Numbered from the stretch's first letter, positions 21,685 through 33,440 are shown. The stretch is DNA of 64,000 nt from Macrostomum hystrix (GCA_950097015.1 CATNEN010000014.1:1984001-2048000); one strand, 5' to 3'. Made by a program: numbers and translations. The notes: generated by a model from the letters alone, not told the origin.

Positions 21685-22275
21685 GTGCAGGACGGCCCAG
21701 GACGACCCGTCGCCTTCGCCAACCGAGCACTGACTGCGGCGGAACAGCGCTGCGCCGCGAACGATTGCGAGTCTCTGGGCAATGGAGACCTGGGCGATGG
21801 AGGCGACCGAACTCCACAAAGAGATAGTACTGACGGACAATGGAATCGAGTTCGGCATTGGGTTCTCAGACTTCATGGCCAAGCAGGGCATCCAGATCCA
21901 GCATGCTAAGACGAGCCTCTGTCATCCACAGAACAATGGGCAGACGAAGCGTCTTAATCGATCGCTACTCGCCCGCATCAGGGCCGCCATGGCTGAGAAC
22001 AGGCCGTTTTAAGACCTGTGTCGGACTTCCTGGCAGCTCGGAGCTTGGAGCTCGGAGGGTCCGCCCCGAGACGTTCTACCCCGGCGAGTGGGTGAGAATC
22101 TGACGCAAGGACCACTGTAGTATAGTAGTTATACTACAGTGGTCCTTGATCTGACGGCACGTCAAGAAGGGCAAGCTTTAGCACCCGCCTGTCAAAGCCA
22201 CTCCGAATGCTCCGCCAGGTGGGATACCATACGTTCGAGCTCAGCGATGGCACTAAATGGAGCCAAGTTTCGTCC
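21685..22275 (+). pseudogene. Ty3/gypsy pol remnant (RNase H, integrase, C-terminal domain)
   Basis: Three collapsed pieces are readable. The first is an RNase H segment (Pro-Val-Ala-Phe-Ala-Asn-Arg-Ala-Leu-Thr, about 21700). The second is an integrase core segment with the Leu-Thr-Asp-Asn-Gly and His-Pro-Gln-Asn-Asn-Gly-Gln motifs (about 21825-21950). The third is a C-terminal tail (Phe-Glu-Leu-Ser-Asp-Gly-Thr, about 22230). Most of the protein between RNase H and integrase is deleted and several stops are present. A 43-bp palindrome is inserted at 22106. Confidence 0.8.
22098..22156. mobile_element. 43-bp perfect palindromic insertion with 8-bp TSD ATCTGACG
   Basis: The insertion 22106-22148 is a 19-bp arm (CAAGGACCACTGTAGTATA), a 5-nt loop GTAGT and the exact reverse arm. 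Identical ATCTGACG copies flank it (22098-22105 and 22149-22156). It sits inside the gypsy pol remnant; removing it with one TSD restores continuity of that remnant. It is a micro-element or footprint of an 8-bp-TSD transposon different from the P copies here. Confidence 0.9.
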
Positions 22276-23011
22276 ACCTCTTCTTCCCCGCGCGTAAAAA
22301 TACACGAACTTTTTTGCTTATTTGTAGAGACTTTTCGCGCGACACACGCATTTTGGCTCTTAGACAACAATCTCCGGGTTATTAATTTCCTGGACTGAAC
22401 AAATGTACTTTAAGATCAGAATTATCTTTGCTAGTTCCTTCAATTCTAGTTTAATTCTTAAAACTCTTTGAAGGGAATGTATATCAATGTTCACGTGACA
22501 TCTAACGTCTAAGTCTAAGTCTAAAATCTGCCAAGTGTAAATTGTAACACTTCAGGTTTTCAATTACGGCTGTAAAATATTTATATTTGATAAACTTGCT
22601 ATTTGAATCACTTTATTGAGCGCAATCTATTTAGGTATTTAAGTAAGTTGGGACGAGGATAAAAATGCACAGAAAGCAAGCTGCATAGCACCCGACACAA
22701 TGCACCCATGGCCGGGCTGTGCAGTTACAGGTGGTAGGCAAGCAAAAGCTCGACATATTAGTTTTCAGTCTTGAATACTAACAGTAATAATATTTGTTGT
22801 TCTAATCCGATTCGGGAAATTTAGCGAAGCAAATATATGTGTGTGGACTCATTAATCGCTTTAAGTACAGTCATTTGGCTACGGCTTATCTAAAGGACTT
22901 GTTCATCAACGATACAATTTATGCATTTTCATGTGCTTTTAAGCCAGCAGAAAATTCTGATGCATATATCACGGAAGAAATTCACTTCCAGCTGTTTATT
23001 TCGAGCAGACT
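22276..23011. other. Spacer without recognised gene
   Basis: No coding region or RNA gene is supported between the pol remnant and the FABP gene. Confidence 0.4.
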
Positions 23012-23764
23012 TCATTCCTTGCGCTTGTAGTAGCGGGTCGCAGTCACTTCCGGGTGGATGATGGTCTGAAACGAGGTTTTCAAGTGCAGGGAGTCGAACG
23101 ATGATCCATCATCTGCACTTTGAAACCGGGGTTATGGAATTACTTCTGTCTTCTGTCTCACCCAGAAGTGACGTCACTCACCATCAGTAGTTCCCCGTCG
23201 CCAACAATCTCTCGTACAATTTTCACGCGCACGTTGGCCTTGATGTCATCCTGGCTGGCCGAGTTCAATGGTCCACAGTAGATGACCAGCTTGCCATCCT
23301 CCCACTTGGTCAGGGCCTGCAGAGTTCGTAGTGCAGGAGTCTCGATATAGTTCTTTTCAAATGGTTGGGACAATCCCAGGTTTAACAATTCACATGTTAC
23401 TGAACTTTAAAAAATCCCGCCTCACATCGTGCATGTCCTTGGCTCCACCGGACCAGGGCACGACTCCGTCAACCTTGAACACTGTCTCATCGTGAAAGCC
23501 CAATGAGCTGACCGACAACTTCAGTTCGGAGTCGCTCAACTTCTCCAGCACAAGAGACGAAGTCAGTTTCGGCCCGATCTTCTGCTTGAGCCAGCCCATG
23601 CCTTCAGTGCAAAATACGGGGTTTATCGGCTACCTGTCATTTCCTCAATTCCTGCAAGGCGGTGAATCATGCAAGCGATCGATCTCACCAAGCTTCTCAA
23701 AGAATATCTCCAGGTTTTCGCTCTTGTAGCTCTCCCACTTGCCGAACAGGCTGTTGTTGTCCAT
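23012..23764 (-). CDS. Intracellular fatty-acid-binding protein (iLBP/FABP), four exons
   Basis: Exons are 23689-23764, 23426-23601, 23182-23316 and 23012-23065; all donors are GTGAG-type and phases (1,0,0) agree, giving 146 aa. The four-exon structure with a short first exon is the classic iLBP arrangement. The N terminus has the family signature Leu-Phe-Gly-Lys-Trp, followed by Met-Gly-Trp-Leu-Lys. The C terminus has VTATRYYKRKE, where the Arg-x-Tyr pair usually contacts the ligand carboxylate. The family forms a ten-stranded beta-barrel that carries fatty acids or retinoids in the cytosol. The region before the last beta-strands has a few extra residues (Asn-Ser-Ala-Ser-Gln-Asp-Asp), making it longer than the usual 130-135 aa. 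Ligand is unknown. Confidence 0.93.
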
Positions 23765-25104
23765 GCTAGCTGGCTGCTGTTTGGGTGGCTTCCGTGTTCG
23801 ACTTTTTCTTTTTGGAACCTGACGGAAGCCTTGAATATATGCGCCTCTCGAATGCCATCGCATCTGCAACGGGATTGGTCCGAGGCGGTTCCTGGACCAT
23901 GCAGGCGAGGGTGCTGTCAATTTTCGCACTTTTGCTTTTCCAGCCCACAGGATGCAGCTATAATACGTTTTTTCTGACTGGAACATTTCCAGAGCGAATG
24001 TCGCAAGCTCACTGGCTGTAGGGACCCCGGATAACTGAATTCTGAATCTATAATCGATCAGGACCTGAAGTGCACTCGGGATTCCTGATTCTAAGGTAAC
24101 CCCGCAGCCGGGTGACGCAGAGGTGCATAAATAATATTTTCATGAGCATCTCCCACCAGTCCGCATCGGGCAGACTTTGACACGGACCCCTGGGGATGGG
24201 AAATGGCGAATCATGCAAATTGGAGCTCCGCTGCATCAACGACAGCAGATGCCAAGGCCAGAGGAAGCCAGGCGGAGATCCAGACAGAGAGCGGAGGAGA
24301 GCGAGCTGGGGGAGAAATGTGCACGGCCAGAGGATCAGGCAAGGCGGAGCAGTCGCCAAGGGCCCTGAAGACTGGTATGCGAGCGATGACAAATGGTAGC
24401 CGAAGAAGCGATGCGCTCTCTGGTTGTCAGAAAATTCCCCTCCATCCAACGCTGCGCAAATTTTTCTTGCGATGGACTTTTAAAATGGCTGGCCAAGGAC
24501 ACGTCGTTTGCGTCATGCGCTCGTATTGCGTGCCGGGTCCGAAACTGCCAATGTTCAGCAAACTTTCTATGCTATTCTCGAAGTATATAGCTTTATGGAA
24601 AACTGAGCTGAGGGAAGGCTTGAGACTCCCACGACGATACAATCTCTTTGCTTTTCACATCGAAATGATTATCGATGTTGCGTGTATTGAAACATATACT
24701 CGAATTTTACAATTCATTCATTCATATTCGGTTTCAACACCACAGCGCTATAATGGTTGAATGCAACAATACAAAGAGAGCAAACGGAGGCGGTTGCCAG
24801 AAGGTAAATGTGAAGACGGGATCGCCTTAGCTGTGCGATTAGTTGTTGTGCAGTAGGAATGACAGGTGAAGGCGAAAAATCATTACTGACAAACAAAGCA
24901 TTTAAAAGTCTAGGCGAGCCAATGCTTACATGTGCATTTGTGGCGCAAAAATGGTTCGATAATATTGTCATCAAACTGGGCTATTAAACTTCTGCTTCTA
25001 TTATAGCTCCTCCTCGTGTTATGTTGTAAGAAATTCCTGATTACAATGACCTTGAAGGAAGTCTACATCAACTTTTCTTGCTTGGGAGTTTCCACCTCGA
25101 ATGT
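23765..25104. other. FABP upstream region, no gene supported
   Basis: Several overlapping frames are open for up to about 185 codons (24203-24760) but none has recognisable domain content or splice logic. I treat it as intergenic. Confidence 0.4.
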
Positions 25105-25246
25105 CCATCCGGACCCCATATCGGGTGTCTTTAAGAATTCCACCACGAGTGTCCTTGAGGGTTCTACCACGAGTGTCCTTGAGGATTCTACCACGAGTGT
25201 CCTTGAGGGTTCTACCACGAGTGTCCTTGAGGATCTCAAATAAAAT
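25105..25246. repeat. 24-bp minisatellite, about five copies
   Basis: The unit contains ACCACGAGTGTCCTTGAGG with alternating ATTCT/GTTCT ends. Confidence 0.9.
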
Positions 25247-25413
25247 CACCACCTCGACACTACCCCGAGTGCGACGGGGAGAATTTCCATCAAAACTGAC
25301 ACGGAGACGTAGATCCAGATCGTGTGAAAAGTGTCTTCAGGGCCCTTTGATGAATCAAAGAATTTGCACCTTTTGAGTACTCTGTTAAAAATGCTTCCGC
25401 CACGGCCCAACGG

Positions 25414-26779
25414 CTAGAGGTGCGATGTGTGCTCGCCCCTGAGCGTGCCGACGGCCTCAGTGACTCCGCCTTGTCGCCGCAGCAGAGCGGCTTCCATAGC
25501 TACCTTGGCCAGCCGGTAGCGATTCCGCGTCGCTGCCACTTCGGTAGCCTCCTCCTCGGCCACGCTTTCAAGCAGCTGGCGCAGCAGCGGCGTCGGCAGG
25601 CTGGCCAGCTGCATGATGCTGTGCCTTGGCGCCGCCCGGCCGGCCTCGCGAACCAGCAGCTTCCCGGACTGCGCCTCGTCCGGCCCTAGAGAGAGGCGGA
25701 CCCGCAGTGGGCAGTCTAGAGGTGACAGCACCAGCTCCCAGCCGTCAGGAGCGAGCACTGCGATGCAAAAGGCCTCGGCTGGGTCTCGAATCAGGTACTT
25801 GGCAAACAGGCGTCTGATCACCTGCGATGACGAACGGGAGAGAATGGAGCCCTGCTGATTAGCTGAGGGGTATCATTAGTGATGACATCTTTAGTGAGGT
25901 CATCTTTAGTGACGTCATTTTTTTAGTGTTGACATCTTTAGTGAGGTCATCTTTAGTGACGTCATCATTAGTGGGCAACTAAAGATTATCTCATCGTATT
26001 GTGGGCAATTGCTAATGAAATTCACGAATTCATGAATATTTATTTCATCTGCTAATGAAATGCCTGAATCATTATCCAGCCTCACCTGATGCACATTATC
26101 CCCGATGTCAGCTAAAACCTGAAAACTTTGTCCGGGCTCCGGCTGAACGCAGCTGGGCCCAATGAAGGCGTGTCCGTTGACAGACCTGCGCCAGCCTTCG
26201 GGAATCTGCTTACGCCAACGATGGCGCCGTCGCAGACGGACACCCTCGAATACCTTGGAAGTGCCGGTGAAAATGAGCTTCAATTTCCGCACAAGTCGCG
26301 TAAACATGACTCTTCCACTCTACTCTACTCCATTATTTCTGTTTTAGTCTAATCTGGTGCACTCTACAGAGTTGCACTTAACTTTTAATTTAGTATAATC
26401 TACTACTCTAATCTACTCCACTCATTAATCTAATCGACTCTAATCTTCACCAGCCCTATTCCACTTTAACTGCGTCAACCTTCTCGCTACTCACCTCCTC
26501 GCTTTCCCCACCGTCAGCAACGGCCGGCAGGTCCTCCTCGTGTTCCTCCTCGGGTCCCAGGAAGGCGTAGTGGCCGTTCAGCGGCCTGGAGCCGTCGCTT
26601 TCCACCAGGGTCAGCAGGCCGCGCACGTCCCAGTGCAGTCGCAGCTGGCCGCTGCACTCCAGGCCGCCGGGGCCGTGCCGCATGCTGACTCGCTCGGAGT
26701 CCAGCCGGCAGCGCGAGTTAAAGACGGCAATTCGGGCCGCAATTTCCAACTCCTCAGCCTCGCGCAGTTTGGAATTCAT
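25414..26779 (-). CDS. RASSF: RASSF-family protein (RA plus SARAH), about three exons
   Basis: Supported exons are 26495-26779 (start ATG 26779; donor GTGAGT), a middle exon ending at 26086 (donor GTGAGG; its 5' boundary is uncertain, somewhere in 26200-26300) and 25414-25821 (acceptor CATCGCAG). The first exon has the helical start (Glu-Leu-Glu-Ile-Ala-Ala-Arg) seen before the RA domain of RASSF1/5. The joint DNVHQ|VIRRLFAKYL matches the RA core, where HVL...EVIEALLRKF is typical, followed by Pro-Leu-Arg-Val-Arg-Leu-Ser-Leu-Gly-Pro. The last about 50 residues form the SARAH-type helix (Leu-Leu-Glu-Ser-Val-Ala-Glu-Glu-Glu). Family members link Ras-like GTPases to MST/Hippo kinases. No N-terminal C1 finger is seen; an upstream exon may exist. 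Family assignment is firmer than exon detail. Confidence 0.78.
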
Positions 26780-27988
26780 GCTGGCCTAGGCCTGCATGCT
26801 CAAATCCGGTGCGATCGCCTGCTTCGAATGGGAACTTGTGCCCAGGTGTTGGGGTACAGTCTACCCGTTCTTAGGACCCGCAGCAGCAAAGAGTCGGGTC
26901 AGACAGTATCGGAGCCGCAAAAATAAGAGGAATGAAAGCTACAGGTCTAGGCCTGTTGCTCGAGTACTATTGTGCAGCGAAACTGTACAGCTGTGCCATA
27001 CCTTGCCAGCTCTCTTGCTGGTGCAAACAGAAAAGATAGAAAAATGAGAGGGGCTGGGCTGCCACGCAGAATTCAGCATGTCTTTGAGCGGGGTGGGTGG
27101 GGGCGGTTTGCACACAGGCTCGACACTCGGCTGTCACATAATTAAGAGCTTTTCCTGCCAAATAGAGAGGCCAGCACTAAGCCGAAGGTGCACACTCGGA
27201 AATGCCAGCACTCTGCCCGCATGCACACACTGCATGTGGCAGGCGCATTTCGAACGTTCTGAGCGATTTTTAGCTCCAAATAATCAGAATGTTTCCTCGA
27301 CCCCGCCGCGAGCATTTTAGTTCCAGGCATGGCACTAAAAGTTTGGGATTAATAACAGCAATTCGCTCGTGTATTATATGACATTTTTACTAAAATTGGG
27401 CCTTTTCAAGCCCGTGAATGGACGAAAATTTAGGCATAGAAAGCTGCTTCGCTTTTAAACCTAATAGTGCAAATTGTCACTCCATTTTAGCAGACCGATT
27501 CTGTGAGAATCTCACTTTCTAGTAACTCCCCATTATACTGAAGTCTTCGACCTCTGAATAACCAATCATTGCAGAAGCCTGGTACACCATATACCAAATA
27601 GAGCATAGTTTGAGTTTCTTGAAAAGAATTACTTTCACAGTCTATTAGCATTACTGGCAAAAGCTAATCAATTGCGTTCTTCAACATTCTCTCGGAAGTA
27701 AAATTTAAGTAAAATCTCAGTATATTTGATTTTGAATAATCTTTTTTCTATTGCTTGGAAGTTAAGGTTTGGTTGAGACCATGCTAGCCTCAAGGGTTTT
27801 GCCAGACGCGGCCATCAGAAGCAGTTTTCTGTTTATTATGGGTGAGCTGCTAACTAATATAAGGAGATCACAAATTTGATTTTCATAACTCACTATAAGC
27901 GTAGTGTCATTTCAATAGTTTGTAACCGTAGATGCCAAAAGCGAGTCGGAGTAGAGCAGACTGCGGAGTGCTCTGCAGTACCCGCAGC
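26780..27988. other. Spacer, no gene supported
   Basis: Only short overlapping frames; no motif or splice structure recognised. Confidence 0.4.
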
Positions 27989-29058
27989 TCAGTGTCCAAT
28001 CATGCACTCAATACTTCTCATAGAGTACTCAGCAGTAAGCACGGATCCTGAGTTGAACAGGTAATAGTAAATGCCAACTCCACCGCTGAAGGCGCTGGGA
28101 GGCTGCTTATAAACTCCATTAGGGTTGATAAAGGTACAATAGCCGAACCACCAGCCAGCTGACTTCTCCTGCGCGCAGCTGCCGTCACTCCAGATGTCGT
28201 TGTCAGAGTCCACTGTGCTGAACTGCTGGTTGTTCGGCGACCAAGCCGTGTTAGTCAACTGGCCGACACTCGACCTGCTTGCGTCCAGTGGTCCCATCGA
28301 GGCCCTGTACTTGTCGGACGCCGCGGCAACCGAGAACGGCGCGTTCTCGGCCCAGTACCAGGTGCCGTTCCAGTCGCTGAACTCCCACCGAACTCTCCAC
28401 ACTCCGGAGGCGCTGATCTGGTGCAGCTGCTCCAGTCCCATCCAGAAGTTGAGGCTCTCGCCCTGACCGAATCCGCTCACGTACTCGGACCAGCTGCGGT
28501 TGAAGCTGACGGAGCCGTCCACTCGGTGCTGGAATGTCCGCCAGCAGCTCGATGGTGGCTTCTTGACCTGCAAAGAGTAATTCGACATGGTTTGAAGTGA
28601 TGATTTTCATCGACTTGGCAATTCCCCAAGAGAGTGTTCAGACGAGCTACTAGCAATACATGCTGGGTTTGCCAGACAGCTTACTGGATTCAGTGATATC
28701 CGATACAGAATCTACTGAGATCTGTGCTCAACTATTTTAACGAGCAGTTCAGCGGTGAACTTGCCCAGAGCAGCGGCAGGCTGGAGTTGCTGGCATGACG
28801 GCACTTCCTGCAGCCGCTGCTTCCCAGTCTGCAGGCCAGCAGCGCGCAGGCGGTCGAGTTCGCTTCATACCGCACCGCATCCGCATTCCCGGCCATCATC
28901 GTGCACTGGATGTCACTCAGAGCGGTCCTGACTGCCAGCAGCTTGTACTCGTCGGTGTTGTCTCGCTGCAGCACCCAGTCCGAAGCTGCGGTCGTTGCTG
29001 TCAGCACAGAGAAGACCACCATCAAGGCGCCAGCTTGCTGAAATGCTTTTCGCGACAT
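27989..29058 (-). CDS. Secreted fibrinogen-related (FReD) protein A, intact, GC donor
   Basis: Exon 1 (28765-29058) starts with a hydrophobic signal-peptide-like segment, then a Cys-containing PAN/apple-like region ending Leu-Pro-Leu-Leu-Trp. Exon 2 (27989-28567, acceptor CTCTTTGCAG) encodes a complete fibrinogen C-terminal domain: CWRTFQHRVDGSVSFNRSW, NFWMGLEQLHQI, FSTVDSDNDIW and AGWWFGYC, with a final Cys near the end. Total 290 aa. The splice donor is GCAAGT at 28764, not GT; in copies B and C the same position is GTGAGT, so this is a GC-AG intron. FReD proteins are secreted lectin-like recognition molecules, often immune; the ligand here is unknown. Confidence 0.88.
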
Positions 29059-29931
29059 TTCTATCTAGCATTGATGTCAGGGTTTATCCGATTTCCAAGT
29101 CACCTGCGCCAATGTCCGCGTCAATATTTGAAAGACTTGATGATGCGGGCAGCTCTGTGCCCACGCCTGCTATTTTTCGTCCGCTAGTTTCCTTGTCTCC
29201 TAGCAACCATTCACAACTCAGGGGAGAATTGCAACAGAGGTGTACACCCGTTGCCAACTGGTTAGTGTGCAGTCTTAGTTAGAAAATTCTTGCAGTGTCG
29301 CACTGGGAGTGTGAGCTGCTGCAATTGGATAACAATAGCCTTTTACGAGCATGGGGGCTGTAAGAATGAATAGAAATTATGAGCCTTTAGGGGGACTCAC
29401 GACATCAGGGTCGGGGGGAAAGGAACTAATTCCTGAGTCAGTCCACATACTTTCATAACTTTATGAATCTTTAGTACCCAGTAAAACAGCGAAATCACCT
29501 AGCAGAGAAGTCAGTAAAAGCGAGCCGCGAAAATCTTCAAAAAAATGCAGCAAGTTTTATTTGCCAAGAAAGCTGAACATAAAATTTTATTGACAGTTGA
29601 ATGCATTGCATCGACCCTCTCTCAGCCAACTCGACAGATAGTGAGGCTTGCTGCCATTCCGCATGATGATTAAGTCAGAACTAGACTCACAGAATTTCAT
29701 CTATTTTCTAGGAAACTTTGCCTTCTTCAAAGTCCAGCACGGCTTTCATTTTGTGTCGCGGCTCACCTCAACCCACGCACAGCTTCTTTGAATCTGTAGA
29801 TGGGAAGTCTCTCTCAGCTAAAATGCGATTAGACAATGAGCAGCTGATCCAATGGATGAGCTGATGTAACGTTGTGAGATCTAAGTAATCGATGCTGTAT
29901 ACTGCAACACCCGCATGCACTGGCCCCGACT
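29059..29931. other. FReD A upstream region
   Basis: No gene is supported; it should contain the FReD A promoter. Confidence 0.35.
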
Positions 29932-30057
29932 ATGCTGGCCTGCAGCAGCATCTGCAACGGCCTGGGCAACATCTGCCGGAAGCGCACCGACTGCTGCCGC
30001 GGACTGTACTGTGAAAGCTTCGACCCCGGTCGAGCCACCAGTTGGAGCGGCGGGTAA
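29932..30057 (+). CDS. Small Cys-rich, knottin-like peptide exon
   Basis: A 41-codon frame, ATG 29932 to TAA 30055, has six Cys in the order C-x3-C-x6-C-x5-CC-x4-C plus an Asp-Cys-Cys-Arg-Gly-Leu-Tyr-Cys block, a spacing reminiscent of inhibitor-cystine-knot or colipase-like folds. It may be the last exon of a secreted peptide: an acceptor-like CTGGCCTGCAG lies at about 29936-29946, which would remove the ATG. No signal peptide exon was found. Toxin, antimicrobial or signalling roles cannot be told apart, and chance is possible. Confidence 0.4.
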   Translation: MLACSSICNGLGNICRKRTDCCRGLYCESFDPGRATSWSGG

Positions 30058-30377
30058 TCAGCCACCTAGGTATGGGAAGTATTCGACTGCCCAACATCTG
30101 TGTTGCTGCCCTCTTTGAAGACATTGTCCGCGGGTGGGAGGGTTTAAAAAACGGTTCGTTTACAATTAAGCAAATTAATTAAATCAACTACAATTTGTAA
30201 CTAGACCATAAGACAGCTGCATGCCCAGGGCAAACTGGGGTATAATACAAAAGGGCTCAAATTAAATTGAGCCATTGACAAATCTAAGATGTGGACTAAC
30301 TACAGTTTAGGGCAAACAAAACGGTCATTCGCGTCCCTCTATGCCCTTCATTCACAAAAAACGACGGCAAAGGTCAA
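30058..30377. other. Spacer, no gene seen
   Basis: AT-rich sequence between the Cys-rich exon and the large inverted repeat. Confidence 0.35.
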
Positions 30378-31817
30378 AGCTCACTGGCACTGTCCGAACT
30401 GAAATGAGGCGTACCTCCTGGCACAGATTTGAGAACAGCAATCGCTGCTGAGCTCACAAAAGAGTCCGTAGGTGAGACACTTAAATGTCCTAGCCTCACT
30501 GGACACTGCGGGAAACAGGATGTAGACTTTGCCAATTCGTTTTTTTGAAACAAAATGCAAACAAAAAGGTCAGGTAAACGTACCGCATAAGAAGACAATG
30601 AATACTATGAGCACTAAATGGAAAAATAATCGGGACATGGCAGTTATTAGTAAAGCAAAATATTGGGCATTTTTTTATCTAAGCATTGAGTCAGAGGTTA
30701 CAAAGTCTTTTGGTCGAGGGCGCGCAGCTCCTCTCGGCCATAGACATTAATGATCGAGAAGCCATGACATGCCGAGAAATGGGAAGTTACAGTAGTATCC
30801 CAGATCTATTTTTAATTGTTTCTAACAAATTGACCTCTGCCAAAAAGTATTGAGGTCGCCTAGTATAGAGTGTCAATAAGGACGAAAATCTGAAATCGAT
30901 TTTTAGAATCCACCCACCCCCTTCGTCACCAAGCTTCTTAGTCTATGGCACAAGTTGTGGCTAGAATGTTGTTCAGTCGCTCAGTTACCAGACTCAGTTG
31001 CCGTCGCCTGTCTGTTTACTTTACTCTGCCTGTTTATCACTTATGTTTTTGTCTTTCCGACTCTGCTGCAAGAATCCTGCTTTCTCCTTCTTTTCTCCTT
31101 ACACAATGCAAGGAGATCAATGTACTTACGGTTGCAGTATAGATACAAAAATAATGTCTTGAAGACGTTTTAAGCATACGTGGTAGTCGTCCAGCTACGA
31201 GTATTTTTGAGCATTGGCTTTGTACAACATTCTAGCCACAACTTGTGCCATAGACTAAAAAGCTTGGTGACGAAGGGGGTGGGTGGATTCTAAAAATCGG
31301 CTTCAGATTTTCGTCCTTATTGGCACTCTATACTAGGCGACCTCAATACTTTTTGGCAGAGGTCAATTTGTTAGAAACAGTTAAAAATAGATCTGGGATA
31401 CTACTGTAACTTCCCATTTCTCGGCATGTCATGGCTTCTCGATCATTAATGTCTATGGCCGAGAGGAGCTGCGCGCCCTCGACCAAAAGACTTTGTAACC
31501 TCTGACTCAATGCTTAGATAAAAAAATGCCCAATATTTTGCTTTACTAATAACTGCCATGTCCCGATTATTTTTCCATTTAGTGCTCATAGTATTCATTG
31601 TCTTCTTATGCGGTACGTTTACCTGACCTTTTTGTTTGCATTTTGTTAAAAAAAAACGAATTGGCAAAGTCTACATCCTGTTTCCCGCAGTGTCCAGTGA
31701 GGCTAGGACATTTAAGTGTCTCACCTACGGACTCTTTTGTGAGCTCAGCAGCGATTGCTGTTCTCAAATCTGTGCCAGGAGGTACGCCTCATTTCAGTTC
31801 GGACAGTGCCAGTGAGC
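30378..31817. repeat. 1.44-kb near-perfect inverted repeat
   Basis: The left arm 30378-30972 and right arm 31224-31817 are about 595 bp and almost identical in inverted orientation; a 251-bp unique centre separates them. Each arm contains two CCATAGAC motifs (30738 and 30941 left; 31248 and 31451 right). No target duplication was found and the ends AGCTCACTGGCACTG do not resemble the P or hAT termini here. The mirror-image short ORFs are not evidence of a gene. Confidence 0.93.
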
Positions 31818-32616
31818 TGGGGCAGGCAAGCCTGGCTAGTCGGAAGTATTGCATGGCGTGGAGTCCCGATACAGCTCTGCCGTGAAGTCTGTCTGGCCTT
31901 AACACAAGTTTCAACTAACAATAATTAAAAATACAATTTCTGAACTTCATAATATGAATATTCAGGGATTTGTCCCAGGCCTGATGGCTTTTGTACAGTA
32001 TTATCAGTGCTGATCAATTTATTTTGCTAACCAACACTTAATTTGCTCTTCGCACGGTTAAAAATGAGTCCCAAGGACGCGGATTCGAGCCAAGGACGAG
32101 TAAAGCAGGGTTTGCTTTAGACCCACTAACTTTAGTAGTCATCGATTCCAGGAGGAAGGACTCGTAGCCCTAGAATAATCGTGAGAAGCTTTAGATAAGA
32201 AACTTTTAGCTTTTTCCCCGTTCTACTGGAATATTTCTCAAGGCATAGCATGCGGCGATTGCCTGCGTACAATGCGCATTGTGCTTTGTTTCCTGTGATG
32301 GCAAAAGCATCCCTAGATTCCTCCTCAGAATTGCTATAAACCATCACAGACTTTTTTTGACGACTTTTGTTTCCGATTCTGAGGCTGTGGGTATAACAAA
32401 GAAAATTTTCTTAAAATATTCTGCTTGCTGTGCTGTAGCCAACGTAAACAAAACGCTGTTTATAGCAACATTTGCGGACTGCTCCGCTCACACATAAGAC
32501 TCAATACAGTCCCGAATCGGCAGACGAGTCTCAATCCATTCCAACCGCGATTTCATCCAACAATTAGAAGATATTTTTCCAGCAACAGCATTTCAAATCT
32601 ATTCTGCATTGAGAAA
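31818..32616. other. Upstream region of FReD B
   Basis: No gene is supported. An open frame joins FReD B from 32425 but its first part looks noncoding. Confidence 0.35.
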
Positions 32617-33440
32617 ATGTTGGTGTTTGAAGCTTACGTCAAGATTATTTTCCCGATTTTGCTGATTCACTTCGGCATGCTGCAGTGTATCAAAAGTTGC
32701 TGCACACATCAACAAATCTCAAAATGGAAGCTGCATCGAGGTGACATCGGTGAGTACAGGCTCCTGGCCGCACTGAAGGCTGGAAGCAGCATCGACTGTC
32801 TGAGCAGTCCTCGGGCTGCTGAGGCTCACGCAGCTTCCTTCGATGCTGCATCTGAGACCTGCACGCTGATGCTGTGTAGCCGGGGCAGTGCAGATGGCTG
32901 CAGGAAGTGCCGACACGAGAGGGATCCGGCTCTGCCGACTCTCTGGGTGAGTTGGGCTGCTCTGCTGATCCAGCTGATGTTCTCAGATCAGCTCGAACAT
33001 TCGCTTGTATCCCTGCAGCTGAAGGAGCTACCATCGAGCTGCTGGCGGACATTCCAGCACCGAGTGGACGGCTCCGTCAGCTTCAACCGCAGCTGGTCCG
33101 AGTACGTGAGCGGATTCGGTCAGGGCGAGAGCCTCAACTTCTGGATGGGACTGGAGCAGCTGCACCAGATCAGCGCCTCCGGAGTGTGGAGAGTTCGGTG
33201 GGAGTTCAGCGACTGGAACGGCACCTGGTACTGGGCCGAGAACGCGCCGTTCTCGGTTGCCGCGGCGTCCGACAAGCGACAAGTACAGGGCCTCGATGGG
33301 ACCGCTGGACGCGAGCAGGTCGACTGTCGGAGAACGCACTGAACTCGCATCTGTCTTCCAACAACCAGCAGTTCAGCACATCGGAGGTGTACAATGACAG
33401 CTGGAGTAAAGCCAGTTTGCCCTCAGCGATCTTGTGATTT
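32617..33440 (+). pseudogene. FReD protein B, frameshifted
   Basis: Exon 1 (32617-32946) encodes a hydrophobic leader and the same Cys-containing N-terminal region as copy C, ending Leu-Pro-Thr-Leu-Trp. A 72-nt GT-AG intron (32947-33018) is free of stops and a multiple of three, so retention would add 24 residues. The FReD domain then runs to about 33270, where a 7-nt duplication (GACAAGC at 33271-33277) shifts the frame; the shifted frame stops at 33340-33342. Beyond, degenerate FReD tail motifs (Asn-Asn-Gln-Gln-Phe-Ser-Thr, Gly-Trp-Cys-Thr-Phe) appear in other frames. It converges with copy C and is probably a decayed paralogue. Confidence 0.85.

Noticed and set aside
24203-24760. 185-codon plus-strand ORF upstream of the FABP gene
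   Set aside because: No domain, overlaps other open frames on both strands, composition not coding-like.
30374-31885. Mirror-image short ORFs in the inverted repeat
   Set aside because: They exist only because the arms are copies of each other; no homology or start context.
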